Part shown: piece after piece, positions 1 through 7,438 of the stretch
How the letters are laid out: each line of letters starts with the position of its first letter
How positions within the stretch are numbered: position 1 is the stretch's first letter
Virus record (IMG/VR): IMGVR_UViG_3300042878_000537
Location: 1-33,063 of that record
Direction: 5' to 3' (one strand)
Length of the DNA stretch: 33,063 bases
DNA from: a virus
Notes under the pieces: generated by a model
What the model was told of the DNA's origin: nothing
Database searches by the model: none
The model's input: the letters and a program-made list of their open reading frames with translations, nothing else
Translations under genes and position numbers: made by a program

Positions 1-109
1 CATTCTTTACACGGTCATTAGATACAATGCGTAGTCTAACTCCGCCTCCATTAAGTTTAACTGGATCTTGCCCTACTCTGCCAACTATTGTAATTGTTGG
101 ATTAGCCAT
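1..109 (-). CDS. ssb: Single-stranded DNA-binding protein (SSB, OB fold), 3' end cut by window edge
   Basis: Thirty-six codons are visible before the left edge. The product begins MANPTITIVGRVGQDPVKL and continues with a strand ending RIVSNDR. This matches the first strands of the bacterial SSB OB fold (the family pattern is roughly N-x-V-x-V-G-R-L-x-x-D-P-E-L followed by F-x-I-A-S-N-D-R). The protein would coat single-stranded DNA during replication and recombination. The ATG at 109 overlaps the end of the preceding gene by 8 bases, so translation is probably coupled. It is distinct from the gp32-like binding protein at 5448-6116, so the phage appears to encode two ssDNA-binding proteins. 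The C-terminal tail cannot be seen. Confidence 0.8.
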   Translation of the reverse strand, partial: MANPTITIVGRVGQDPVKLNGGGVRLRIVSNDRVKN

Positions 110-410
110 TGTTATTTTCCTCCCAGAATGCGATCAAATCTTCTAAGATTGACCACTCAATGATTCCAAGACGAACCTTGGAATCCTCACCGATAATTAT
201 TTTAAGAGCAGGATGCATATCCCTGCTTACCTTAAAAGTATCTGTACAGATTTTAGCCCATACATCTTTATTTAAATTAAATGATGCTTTGGCTTCCTTG
301 TAATCTACAAGAAATTGATTCCATTTAGCATCACCCTTTTGATAATCGCCACGCCCACTATTTTTTTGAGCCTTAGCGCCATCACGTTTTACTTCTGATC
401 TTTCTGACAT
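102..410 (-). CDS. Candidate PD-(D/E)xK nuclease, possibly a Holliday junction resolvase
   Basis: This 102-residue protein has a basic N-terminus with K16-N-S-G-R20, then K-G-D27-A and V-D36-Y-K38-E-A. The order (Ser/Gly/Arg, then KGD, then D/E-x-K on a strand) is that of Hjc-type resolvases and other small PD-(D/E)xK nucleases, with D27, D36 and K38 as the likely metal and catalytic residues. A later stretch, PALKIIIGE, looks like the next core strand. The start overlaps the stop of the zinc-ribbon gene upstream as TAATG, and the SSB gene overlaps its 3' end. Its position between recA and ssb suits a role in recombination or in resolving replication intermediates. The fold assignment is inferred from motifs alone. 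A simple DNA-binding protein remains possible. Confidence 0.55.
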   Translation of the reverse strand: MSERSEVKRDGAKAQKNSGRGDYQKGDAKWNQFLVDYKEAKASFNLNKDVWAKICTDTFKVSRDMHPALKIIIGEDSKVRLGIIEWSILEDLIAFWEENNNG

Positions 411-598
411 TATCCAACCACATAAGAATTCTTATGTCCGTCTGGACATTCCCAGGAAATAGTCATATTAACTGCATCCCAAAAATATTCTTCTGAATCT
501 TTCTCGCATTTATTGCAAGGTTTTGTTCCGCCTAGTCTTTCAAGCTCTGGAGAAAAGACTTTCTCTGGCTTATTAAGAAACTCATTAATGTTTGGCAT
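410..598 (-). CDS. Small zinc-ribbon-like protein of unknown function
   Basis: The 62-residue product carries C-N-K-C near residue 29 and a second half-site W-E-C-P-D-G-H near residue 50, a CxxC...CxxxH arrangement expected to bind one zinc ion. The intervening YFWDAVNMTISW resembles the beta hairpin of a zinc ribbon. A Shine-Dalgarno sequence (GGAGA) precedes the ATG at 598, which lies inside the end of recA (14-base overlap). The next gene starts on its stop codon (TAATG). Lying between recA and the nuclease candidate, it may assist recombination or transcription, but no specific function can be assigned. Confidence 0.7.
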   Translation of the reverse strand: MPNINEFLNKPEKVFSPELERLGGTKPCNKCEKDSEEYFWDAVNMTISWECPDGHKNSYVVG

Positions 599-1589
599 TT
601 ATCTCTCCGATTAAGTTGTCTACAACATTTTGATTTTCCTTTAAATATGCTACAGCCTTTGCACGTCCTTGAAAACGCTCTCCATTTACTGTATACCATG
701 CGCCACCCTTTTCTATAATGCCACACATTTCTGCGACATCTAAAGTTTCTCCAACACTGTCTACACCAAGAATATCCCCTTGGTAGTAGAAGTCGTACTG
801 TCCCGATAGATTTGGGGGGCCGAGTTTGTTGTAATCAATAATCCAGTTAACTGGCCTGCCAACTCTTTGTTCAATAATCTTGTCGCCAACCTTAATGCCA
901 GCCTTGATAGCATTAGCCTCAGCTTCAGAAGACCAGAGTTTGATAACAGTGGAAGAGAAGAACTTGACAGCCATGCCACCCGTTGGGATGTGACTAGCAT
1001 GCATAGATCCAAATTGATTTCGTTGTTGTGAGATGAGAACAAGTAATGTGTTTTTGTTTGCATAGTTTAACATTTTGACTGCGTGGGTCATATCCTTTGC
1101 TTCAGCGCCGATTTGCTTTGTATCTTGCAAATCCTTCATTTCATTTCCATCTTTTTCAAAATAAATTGCAGGCAGTAAAGCAGAGATTGAATCTACCACA
1201 ATCATATCAACGCCTGCATCCATTAATTTAGTAGCAACATCAACCATATCATTAACAGTTTTTGCTGGAGAATAGATAAGGGAAGATGAATCTACTCCTA
1301 GTTTTTCTGCCCAAGATTGATCATAAGAAGCTTCTGCATCAATCCAGGCACATGTTTTTCCTTCTTTTTGTGCAAGGGCAATCATTTGTAAACAGAAAGA
1401 AGACTTGCCAGCAGATTTGTTTCCCCATACAAGGACTTGTCTACCATAACCCAAACCGCCACGCAACGCAAAATTTAATCCAATGCTGGGTGTAAGTTGC
1501 TTTTCAACTTGTATGTCCTGTGCAGATTGAACTCTTGCTCGTGTTTTTGGATCTAGCTTGGCTAAAATGCCATCTATCTCTATTGTCAT
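585..1589 (-). CDS. recA: RecA-family recombinase
   Basis: At 334 residues this is close to cellular RecA in size. Walker A is GNKSAGKSS (residues 56-64), Walker B is VDMIVVDS (127-134), and the L1/L2 region holds ISQQRNQFG (186-194) and PTGGMAVKFF (202-211), the position of the DNA-binding loop. E85 in IDAEASYD fits the catalytic glutamate position. The protein would form filaments on ssDNA and drive strand exchange, supporting recombination-dependent replication and repair. The ATG follows AGGAAAGAAAGAG and sits about 20 bases downstream of an extended -10 promoter, so the gene probably heads its own transcript with the zinc-ribbon, nuclease and SSB genes. A UvsX-like name is possible, but the loop motifs are RecA-like. 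Confidence 0.93.
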   Translation of the reverse strand: MTIEIDGILAKLDPKTRARVQSAQDIQVEKQLTPSIGLNFALRGGLGYGRQVLVWGNKSAGKSSFCLQMIALAQKEGKTCAWIDAEASYDQSWAEKLGVDSSSLIYSPAKTVNDMVDVATKLMDAGVDMIVVDSISALLPAIYFEKDGNEMKDLQDTKQIGAEAKDMTHAVKMLNYANKNTLLVLISQQRNQFGSMHASHIPTGGMAVKFFSSTVIKLWSSEAEANAIKAGIKVGDKIIEQRVGRPVNWIIDYNKLGPPNLSGQYDFYYQGDILGVDSVGETLDVAEMCGIIEKGGAWYTVNGERFQGRAKAVAYLKENQNVVDNLIGEINAKH

Positions 1590-1609
1590 TTAAACTCTTT
1601 CTTTCCTAT

Positions 1610-1638
1610 AGTATAGCATTAAAATAAATTTCCGTGAA
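1610..1638 (-). promoter_or_regulatory. Extended -10 promoter upstream of recA
   Basis: On the minus strand TAATGCTATACT places TATACT at 1615-1610 behind a TG dinucleotide (1618-1617), an extended -10 element. A partial -35 match, TTCACG (1638-1633), lies 17 bases upstream inside the end of the MazG gene. The recA ATG is about 20 bases downstream of the -10. The ten bases TAATGCTATA recur exactly upstream of the genes at 5448-6116 and 32192-32599. Confidence 0.6.
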
Positions 1639-1966
1639 GCCTTTGGCGTTCTTTATTTATATTAATTTTCTTTTCTAGAATTTCATCTAGGCTATGTAAT
1701 ACCTGTTCTTCATTTCTCATTGCGGCATAAACATCAAGTAGTCTAATTATTACATCAGCCATTTCTTCTACAATGCTTTCGCTTCCCTTTGATTTTCTAA
1801 TTGCTTCTAGAACTTCAGTAACTTCTGAATGAACTAAAGCTAATTTATTTCCAATTTTGTCATGGTTGTACTCTCCATCCCAAAACCCTTTTTCTTTTGC
1901 AATTTCATGAAGCATTGCGGACAACGCATCTAGACCGTACTCAGTTAGAATCTGATTCGATTCCAT
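1619..1966 (-). CDS. MazG-like nucleotide pyrophosphohydrolase
   Basis: The 115-residue protein has the all-alpha NTP pyrophosphohydrolase signature: E48-V-T-E51-V-L-E on the first helix and E67-E-M-A-D71-V on the second. These are the acidic residues that hold magnesium and the nucleotide in MazG and dUTPase-2 relatives. It ends NKERQRLHGNLF, like many phage MazG proteins. The expected reaction is hydrolysis of NTPs or dNTPs to the monophosphate plus pyrophosphate, either cleaning the nucleotide pool during replication or lowering host alarmone or nucleotide signals. The start lies 26 bases inside the preceding gene. Substrate cannot be deduced from sequence. Confidence 0.82.
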   Translation of the reverse strand: MESNQILTEYGLDALSAMLHEIAKEKGFWDGEYNHDKIGNKLALVHSEVTEVLEAIRKSKGSESIVEEMADVIIRLLDVYAAMRNEEQVLHSLDEILEKKININKERQRLHGNLF

Positions 1967-2156
1967 CTTTCTCCCTCAAACTAAAAGTAAATGACGGACC
2001 TGTTTCGTCATAATCTATTACTAATTCCTTATTACCAACATTGGCATCTAGGAACCTTAGTGTTGGAACAACTATTTTCCCATGCTCTTCAAGGATAGCA
2101 ACAAGCACTTGATTCATGCTAATTGAAGTAACAAGGCCTTCTATATCTTCTGTCAT
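1941..2156 (-). CDS. Conserved-type small phage protein, function unknown
   Basis: The 71-residue product is acidic and predicted mostly beta: it contains VLVAILEEHGKIVVPTLRF followed by ELVIDYDETGPSFTFSL. It has no cysteines, no signal peptide and no recognised motif. Its ATG overlaps the dnaE stop (ATGA), which suggests translational coupling to the polymerase. MazG starts within its last 26 bases. A small polymerase-associated or nucleotide-metabolism factor would fit the location, but that is only a guess from position. Confidence 0.65.
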   Translation of the reverse strand: MTEDIEGLVTSISMNQVLVAILEEHGKIVVPTLRFLDANVGNKELVIDYDETGPSFTFSLREKDGIESDSN

Positions 2157-5100
2157 TTTATTTCCTTAACCATAAGCGTACCGTCATCTAATTTAGATAA
2201 TACTGGCTTACATTTCATTCCCTCACGCATTTTAGCAAGGGAAAATTTATACATAGTTGGAAATACAATTACTCTAGTGAGCTCTTTATCCTTATTAGAC
2301 AATACAATATGGCTCATTGTCTTTCCAGCCTTTGTAGTATACGGAGTAAAATTAACTACTGTATACTCATCTTCTTCAAGATCATATTCTTTTCTATAAA
2401 GATAATCTACAAATATATCATTACTCTGCGGATCAATATCGCTTACTTTAATATATCTAGCAATACGGTTATCTCCTACAAGAATAAAATACATCTGGTT
2501 AGTTTCAATTTGCGTTTGCTCATTATGGAACAAACCAATTGACCCAGTCTCATCTACTAATTCAACTCGTGCCCACCCATTGCCACGCTTGATAGACTTA
2601 ACCATACCAAACATTACAAATGAACCTAGGTCTTCAAAGTCTTCAATTGGTCTTGCCTGTGCTTTAATTCGTGGAGGAATACCTTCTAGATTAAATGTAG
2701 GTATACCTAAGTATTCATAATAGTTGTCTTTCTCATTGCCGTTTCTTGGATTATCTTCAAATGCCGCTCCACCAATTGAATTTAATGCTGCAATTGCACG
2801 ACTGTTAATTCCGCTACCCTTTTTTGAAGCTTTATCAATAAAGTCAGCATAGTCTGTAAATGGTCTTTGATCGATAATCTTATTAGCAATGCTGTCTGAA
2901 ATAAATTTAACTTCTGCTAAACCAAAAACAATTCTATCTTTTTGCAATGAAAAATAAATATCTGACTCATTAATGTGAGGAAGAGAAACACGAAGACCTA
3001 ATCTCTTAGACTCAATTAAATATTCTGTTCTTGCGTCTTTGTCATTTTCGTTTTTAAGAATCGAAAACATGAATTCAAGAGGATAATAAGTCTTGAGCCA
3101 AGCAGCATAATAAGAGAGCATAGAATAAGCAACAGCATGGGAACGGTTAAAAGAATACCCAGCGTGAGCCTCAAAAGTATGCCAGAGCGTCTCGGCTTGT
3201 TTCTTAGAAATGTGTTTTGAAGCGCCATCAATAAAGCGATCCTTGAACTGGTCGAATTCTTTTGCATCTTTCTTCTTTCCGATAATTTTACGAACCTTGT
3301 CAGCCTCTGACCAAGTCATTCCGCCTAAGTGTACACAAGCTTGCATAACCTGCTCTTGATAAATAATAACGCCATATGTATTTTCTGTAAATGGCTTCAT
3401 GATTGGATGAATAAATTGAACAGCTTCATCTCCGTGCTTACGTTTAATATAAGAAGCGCCCACAGTATTCATTGCACCTGGACGAACTAATGCGTTTGAT
3501 GCAGCAAGATCTTCAAATTTATCTACACCCATTTTAATAAGAAGATTTGTATATGGAGTTGCCTCTGCTTGGAATACACCCTTAGTGTATCCGTCACTTA
3601 GCATCTTATAAACTTTTGGATCATCTAACGCAAGATCTGACAAGTTTATATCTTTGCCAGTTCTCTCTTTAATAGATTTAATTGTATCTGACATCACAGA
3701 TAAGGTCTTAAGCCCTAGTGCATCTAGTTTAATAAGACCTATATCCGCAACCGTATCCATGTCGTATGCAACGACTGGAATTCTTCCTGACACTTTATCC
3801 TGTGCATCTTCACGGGATTCAACAGGAGCATATTTTCTTATATCATCTTTGGCAACAACAACACCAGCAGCATGCACTCCAACAGAACGAATACGCCCAC
3901 GCAATCTTTCTGCCAACCAAACAACCTCTGGGTATCGTGTTCTAAATTCTTTTGTATTTGGTGAATCAATAAAGTCTTCAAATGTATCTACGGGCTTTAA
4001 TGCACGATTTACTTCTTGAAGTGGAACCATAAAAACACGAGCAGCATCACGGACAACACCCTTATCCTTAAAATAAGTATATGTTGAAATAGAGGCAACG
4101 TGCTTGAACTTCTTCTTTAAATAATCTTTAACCTCTTTACGTCGGCGGTCCTCAAAGTCCGTATCAATATCAGGAAAGTCGTTACGCTCAGGGTTAATAA
4201 ATCTAAAGAACAACAAGTCATATTTAATTGGATCAACATCTGTAATTCCTAATGCGTAGCAAACCAGCGAGCCTGCTGCAGAACCACGGCCTGGACCGAC
4301 TCTAATATCATTATCTTTAGCCCAGTTAATCATATCTGCCACTACAAGGAAGTATGAGGCAAAATTCTTTGAGGCAATAACGCTAAGTTCTTCCTCAAGG
4401 CGAGCTTTATAGATATCGTCTGAAGCCTTCTGTAGCCTCTCTAAGCCCTTTTCAGCCAACTCCCTTAGTCTTTCATCGGCATCAGTCTTAGGGACTGGCA
4501 GGAGGTCTAGACCCTGATTAAAGTCATATTCGCCTACCTTATTGGCAATTTCCATTGTATTTTCATATATATCTGTTCTAGTAATACCAGCCTTAACAAA
4601 ATCAGCCTGAATTTCTTCACGAGTCTGAATAAATAAATTATAATTCTGAAAGGAGATTCTTCTATCTGGATAAAGATAGTTTAATCTATCATTAATATCC
4701 TTAATATTTCTAGACATATCAAAATCGGCATCTTTATCCATTTTGGGAGATGTTGATAAAATAAGCATAGCTTCTTCTAATACTCTATCTTCTTCTTTAG
4801 CAAAGTGAGCATCTCCTGTTGCCACCGCCTTAATTCCTAATTCATCTGCAAGGTTTAAAAGAGCAGAGTTTATTTCAGCAGGGTTATGAGATTGAACTTC
4901 TACGTAAAAATCTTTTCCGAAAGTCTTATTAAATCCTTTAAGAAGAAGTTTGGCTTCTTCCATATTTCCTTTATCTATGGCTTTACTAATTAATCCATTA
5001 AGACATCCGCTAAGAACAATAATGCCTTCACTATACTCATTTAAAATTTCTCTGTCGATACGTGGCTTATGATAAAAGCCTTCATTCCAAGCAAGCTCCT

Positions 5101-5422
5101 GAAGGATATTAATATTCTCTAGGCCTTTTTTATTTTTAGCAAGCAGAATAATGTGGTTGTAAGCCTGAATTGATTTATCTGTTTTAGAGGAGCGGTCAAA
5201 TCTATCTGTTGGTGATATATACGCTTCTACTCCAAGGATTGGCTTTATGCCTTGATCCTTACATGCAATTTGCATTTCACGATGTGAAGATAATGTTCCG
5301 TGATCTGTAATTGCAATAGCTGTTTGTCCAGCCTCTTTTGCCGCTCTAACAAGTTCGGCAGGAGAATTAAGCCCATCCATTAATGAATAGAAAGAATGCA
5401 CATGCAAATGTGTAAAGTTCAA
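2153..5422 (-). CDS. dnaE: DNA polymerase III alpha-type (DnaE) replicative polymerase with PHP domain
   Basis: This 1089-residue C-family polymerase begins with a PHP domain. Its HLHVHS motif (H7, H9), TDHG (D40, H41), E66, H90, C140 and GDAH (D204, H206) keep all the metal-ligand positions seen in active bacterial PHP domains. The palm has GPGRGSAAGS (377-386) and PDIDTDF, with D420 and D422 as the catalytic pair and D567 in KLDALGLKTL as the third acid. A helix-hairpin-helix region and a C-terminal OB-fold portion follow. It is slightly shorter than the roughly 1160-residue E. coli enzyme. It starts with TTG (5422) behind GGCGGAG; an ATG is not available nearby in frame with the PHP motif. 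No separate proofreading subunit is visible, so the PHP domain may supply the exonuclease. Confidence 0.93.
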   Translation of the reverse strand: MNFTHLHVHSFYSLMDGLNSPAELVRAAKEAGQTAIAITDHGTLSSHREMQIACKDQGIKPILGVEAYISPTDRFDRSSKTDKSIQAYNHIILLAKNKKGLENINILQELAWNEGFYHKPRIDREILNEYSEGIIVLSGCLNGLISKAIDKGNMEEAKLLLKGFNKTFGKDFYVEVQSHNPAEINSALLNLADELGIKAVATGDAHFAKEEDRVLEEAMLILSTSPKMDKDADFDMSRNIKDINDRLNYLYPDRRISFQNYNLFIQTREEIQADFVKAGITRTDIYENTMEIANKVGEYDFNQGLDLLPVPKTDADERLRELAEKGLERLQKASDDIYKARLEEELSVIASKNFASYFLVVADMINWAKDNDIRVGPGRGSAAGSLVCYALGITDVDPIKYDLLFFRFINPERNDFPDIDTDFEDRRRKEVKDYLKKKFKHVASISTYTYFKDKGVVRDAARVFMVPLQEVNRALKPVDTFEDFIDSPNTKEFRTRYPEVVWLAERLRGRIRSVGVHAAGVVVAKDDIRKYAPVESREDAQDKVSGRIPVVAYDMDTVADIGLIKLDALGLKTLSVMSDTIKSIKERTGKDINLSDLALDDPKVYKMLSDGYTKGVFQAEATPYTNLLIKMGVDKFEDLAASNALVRPGAMNTVGASYIKRKHGDEAVQFIHPIMKPFTENTYGVIIYQEQVMQACVHLGGMTWSEADKVRKIIGKKKDAKEFDQFKDRFIDGASKHISKKQAETLWHTFEAHAGYSFNRSHAVAYSMLSYYAAWLKTYYPLEFMFSILKNENDKDARTEYLIESKRLGLRVSLPHINESDIYFSLQKDRIVFGLAEVKFISDSIANKIIDQRPFTDYADFIDKASKKGSGINSRAIAALNSIGGAAFEDNPRNGNEKDNYYEYLGIPTFNLEGIPPRIKAQARPIEDFEDLGSFVMFGMVKSIKRGNGWARVELVDETGSIGLFHNEQTQIETNQMYFILVGDNRIARYIKVSDIDPQSNDIFVDYLYRKEYDLEEDEYTVVNFTPYTTKAGKTMSHIVLSNKDKELTRVIVFPTMYKFSLAKMREGMKCKPVLSKLDDGTLMVKEIK

Positions 5423-5447
5423 CTTAATTCTCCGCCTTTTTAACCTG

Positions 5448-6116
5448 TTACCAGTCTACGCTGCTAGAAGCAGAAGACTCTTCGCCGTGTCCATTTTCAC
5501 CAGCAAAAAAAGCTTCTTGCTCTGTGTATGGCATATCACGTACGGCAGTCTCTTCAAGCTTAAAAAGCTCAAGAGAACTTGAATCGAATGGTGTTTCATC
5601 CTTAGCAAGTGGAATAATTGTATAACTTGTATCTGTCTTTGTGCCAGTTCGCTTAATGCGCCACATTAGATTACTAATGCTTCCCATTTCGCCTGCATAC
5701 TCAATTAGAGTAGGAGTTACTGTCTTTCCGCTTGAACCCTGTGAAAGAATTCCAACGTATGGGTCTTCCTTGCCGTCATCAACAAGAACATTAATGTAAA
5801 GGCGTGAACGGCCCTTCCACCCTGCCTTATAGTCCTTACGATGTTGTTCGCAACCATAGCACTTGCCCTGATCATCCATTGAGCATAGAGCCTTGCGACG
5901 ATAATCTTTTGGATTAGTATGCTCTACAGCAATAAATCCTAGACCTAACTTTTCATTGTATGTTGGTGAATCTGGATCTAGTTCTTGTAAGAAGCGAATC
6001 TTTACGCTTTCACCATCTTCTAGCTTTACCCAGCGACCTTTAGTTCCGTCTCCGCTTGAAGCTTGCGGCTTGTCCATTACTTTATTTAAATCTTTTAAAC
6101 CTTTAACGATTCCCAT
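5448..6116 (-). CDS. gp32-like single-stranded DNA-binding protein with zinc motif
   Basis: The 222-residue protein has an OB-like core (GRWVKLEDGESVKIRFLQEL) interrupted by C78, C86-Y-G-C89 and H92, a zinc subdomain like that of T4 gp32-type proteins. The C-terminal 25 residues are acidic and serine-rich and end SVDW, matching the acidic tails with an aromatic tip that ssDNA-binding proteins use to contact partner enzymes. It would coat ssDNA and organise the polymerase, primase and helicase encoded beside it. It has a strong Shine-Dalgarno (AAGGAG), its own extended -10 promoter and a leader of about 45 bases. It lies between primase and polymerase genes. Sequence identity to any named family is not claimed. 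The call rests on architecture and context. Confidence 0.72.
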   Translation of the reverse strand: MGIVKGLKDLNKVMDKPQASSGDGTKGRWVKLEDGESVKIRFLQELDPDSPTYNEKLGLGFIAVEHTNPKDYRRKALCSMDDQGKCYGCEQHRKDYKAGWKGRSRLYINVLVDDGKEDPYVGILSQGSSGKTVTPTLIEYAGEMGSISNLMWRIKRTGTKTDTSYTIIPLAKDETPFDSSSLELFKLEETAVRDMPYTEQEAFFAGENGHGEESSASSSVDW

Positions 6117-6138
6117 ATTGTTCTCCTTGTATGTAGTT

Positions 6139-6155
6139 GATGGTATAAATCCATC
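6139..6155 (-). promoter_or_regulatory. Small leader hairpin upstream of the gp32-like gene
   Basis: In the leader between promoter and Shine-Dalgarno, GATGG (minus strand) and CCATC can pair around a 7-base loop. The stem is only 5 base pairs. It could matter for autoregulation, as T4 gp32 represses its own message by binding a leader structure, but it may also be chance. Confidence 0.25.
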
Positions 6156-6164
6156 TGTATTACT

Positions 6165-6173
6165 ATTATAGCA
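6165..6173 (-). promoter_or_regulatory. Extended -10 promoter upstream of the gp32-like gene
   Basis: Minus strand TTAATGCTATAATAG gives a perfect TATAAT (6170-6165) preceded by TGC. The -35 region is weak, as is usual when the extended -10 is strong. The core lies just upstream of the primase stop codon in a 57-base gap, and the ATG follows about 48 bases downstream. It shares TAATGCTATA with the recA promoter and with the one before 32599. Confidence 0.65.
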
Positions 6174-7169
6174 TTAAGCCCAGGATCTGTATTCTATATC
6201 AGATACTGCGTTTACAATACAGGCTTTAATTTCCTCATCGGTCATATCACCTGCATCTTTTGCATCATGTGGGTATATCTTACCATATTCGTACGAAGCC
6301 CACAAGAGGTCTTTATTTTTTAACCTATTGGCTATGCTCAGGCCTAATTCTCTGCCAGCCAAATCTGCGTCTGTCATTACAATTATTTTATTAAAATATC
6401 TATTTAATATTCCGTGTTGCTCTGTTGATAAAAATCCTCCAAGCGTGGCAACAACATTTGGAAACCCAGCCTGATGCACTCGGATTGCATCAAAGCTAGA
6501 CTCCACAACTATAACCTGGCTACCAATTCTTTTGGCACGGTGCACATTAAATAATGTTTTGCTCTTAGGAAGATTGGTGCTATTTTTAAAAGACTTACCT
6601 TCAATTGATCTTCCTACAATTCCAATAGGGATGCCGTCTGGGCTATGAACTGGAACAGTAACCATATTCTGCTTTTCAGAATATCCTAAAGAAAAATGTG
6701 CCATTGATTCAGCTTCTATCTTTCTTGATTTAAAATACTCTTTAGCTTTGTCAGATTTAACTAATCCGTTATATAGATCTTTTAATGTCTCTTTTGAGAA
6801 CTCTTCAAAGTCTGGTTTTTCTTCAAATATTCCCGCCATAATCTCATCAAAGTTATTTAAAACTTCTGTTTCTTGACTTGCTATAAAACGAATAGCTTCA
6901 AAATCATTCTTATGTAATACACGCCTTACTAACTCTACTAATGTGCCAGACTCTCCACACGATGGATTAAAGCATAGCCAAACACCTGTAGATTTGTTTA
7001 TGCAGCAGCTTGCAGTATGTCTATTAGAATGAAATGGGCAGTAAAACATAACCTCATTACCTGGTTCCGCCACTATATCTAATCCAAGACTCTTAACTAT
7101 AGACTTGATATGGTTTGGCGCATACTGCGTGGAATTAACTTTCCTTGCGTTATGCCCTCTGATAGCCAT
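6174..7169 (-). CDS. dnaG: DnaG-type DNA primase (CHC2 zinc finger plus Toprim)
   Basis: Using the ATG at 7169, the protein has 331 residues. The N-terminal zinc finger uses C44-P-F-H47 and C66-x4-C71, the DnaG pattern for template recognition. The Toprim catalytic core shows E223 in VVESSFDAIR and D267-A-D269 in VMTDADLAGRE, with a later KDAGD motif. It would synthesise RNA primers on the lagging strand with the DnaB-type helicase encoded two genes upstream. It lacks a full helicase-interaction domain, being about half the length of E. coli DnaG. A longer in-frame GTG start at 7220 exists, but 7169 is an ATG with a purine-rich AGGAAAGAAG upstream. Either start overlaps the preceding small gene. 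Confidence 0.88.
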   Translation of the reverse strand: MAIRGHNARKVNSTQYAPNHIKSIVKSLGLDIVAEPGNEVMFYCPFHSNRHTASCCINKSTGVWLCFNPSCGESGTLVELVRRVLHKNDFEAIRFIASQETEVLNNFDEIMAGIFEEKPDFEEFSKETLKDLYNGLVKSDKAKEYFKSRKIEAESMAHFSLGYSEKQNMVTVPVHSPDGIPIGIVGRSIEGKSFKNSTNLPKSKTLFNVHRAKRIGSQVIVVESSFDAIRVHQAGFPNVVATLGGFLSTEQHGILNRYFNKIIVMTDADLAGRELGLSIANRLKNKDLLWASYEYGKIYPHDAKDAGDMTDEEIKACIVNAVSDIEYRSWA

Positions 7170-7438
7170 GCCTGCTTCTTTCCTACATATACTCCGTAAA
7201 GTGTCATTAGGAACACCCACGTTTGTCCGTCAAATTGTACCGAAAAGTTAGTATCTATGTCAAGCACTCTTGCATAGCCCTTGCTTCTCATGTCATGAGT
7301 GATCATGCTTTCGTACTGGTATTTTAATCTAGGTATACCAGAGTCGTCAGCAAACTCAACTCTTACTTGGAATCTTTTTATCTGTTTGTGATTCACTCTG
7401 TTGGAATGGATTCTCGTAAATTTCCTTGACGATACCAC
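7097..7438 (-). CDS. Small conserved phage protein nested between helicase and primase genes
   Basis: The open frame allows 113 residues from a GTG at 7438. A second GTG at 7396 would give 99 residues and may be the real start. The conserved-looking core is RFQVRVEFADDSG, then SKGYARVLDIDTNFSVQFD, then LYGVYVGKKQAW and GKLIPR, a compact alpha/beta protein. It fills the otherwise empty stretch between the helicase stop and the primase start while overlapping both, by 41 to 83 bases upstream and by about 73 bases downstream. No enzymatic motif is visible. A helicase-primase accessory role is suggested only by position. The start is uncertain for lack of a clear Shine-Dalgarno. Confidence 0.62.
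   Translation of the reverse strand: MVSSRKFTRIHSNRVNHKQIKRFQVRVEFADDSGIPRLKYQYESMITHDMRSKGYARVLDIDTNFSVQFDGQTWVFLMTLYGVYVGKKQAWLSEGITQGKLIPRSMRQTISSL

Noticed and set aside
532-1063. Additional minus-strand frames of 64 and 100 codons inside recA
   Set aside because: They are out-of-frame shadows of recA, leucine/serine-rich and motif-free.
7170-7220. GTG start extending the primase by 17 residues
   Set aside because: No ribosome site, it enlarges an already large overlap, and the added residues do not resemble primase N-termini.
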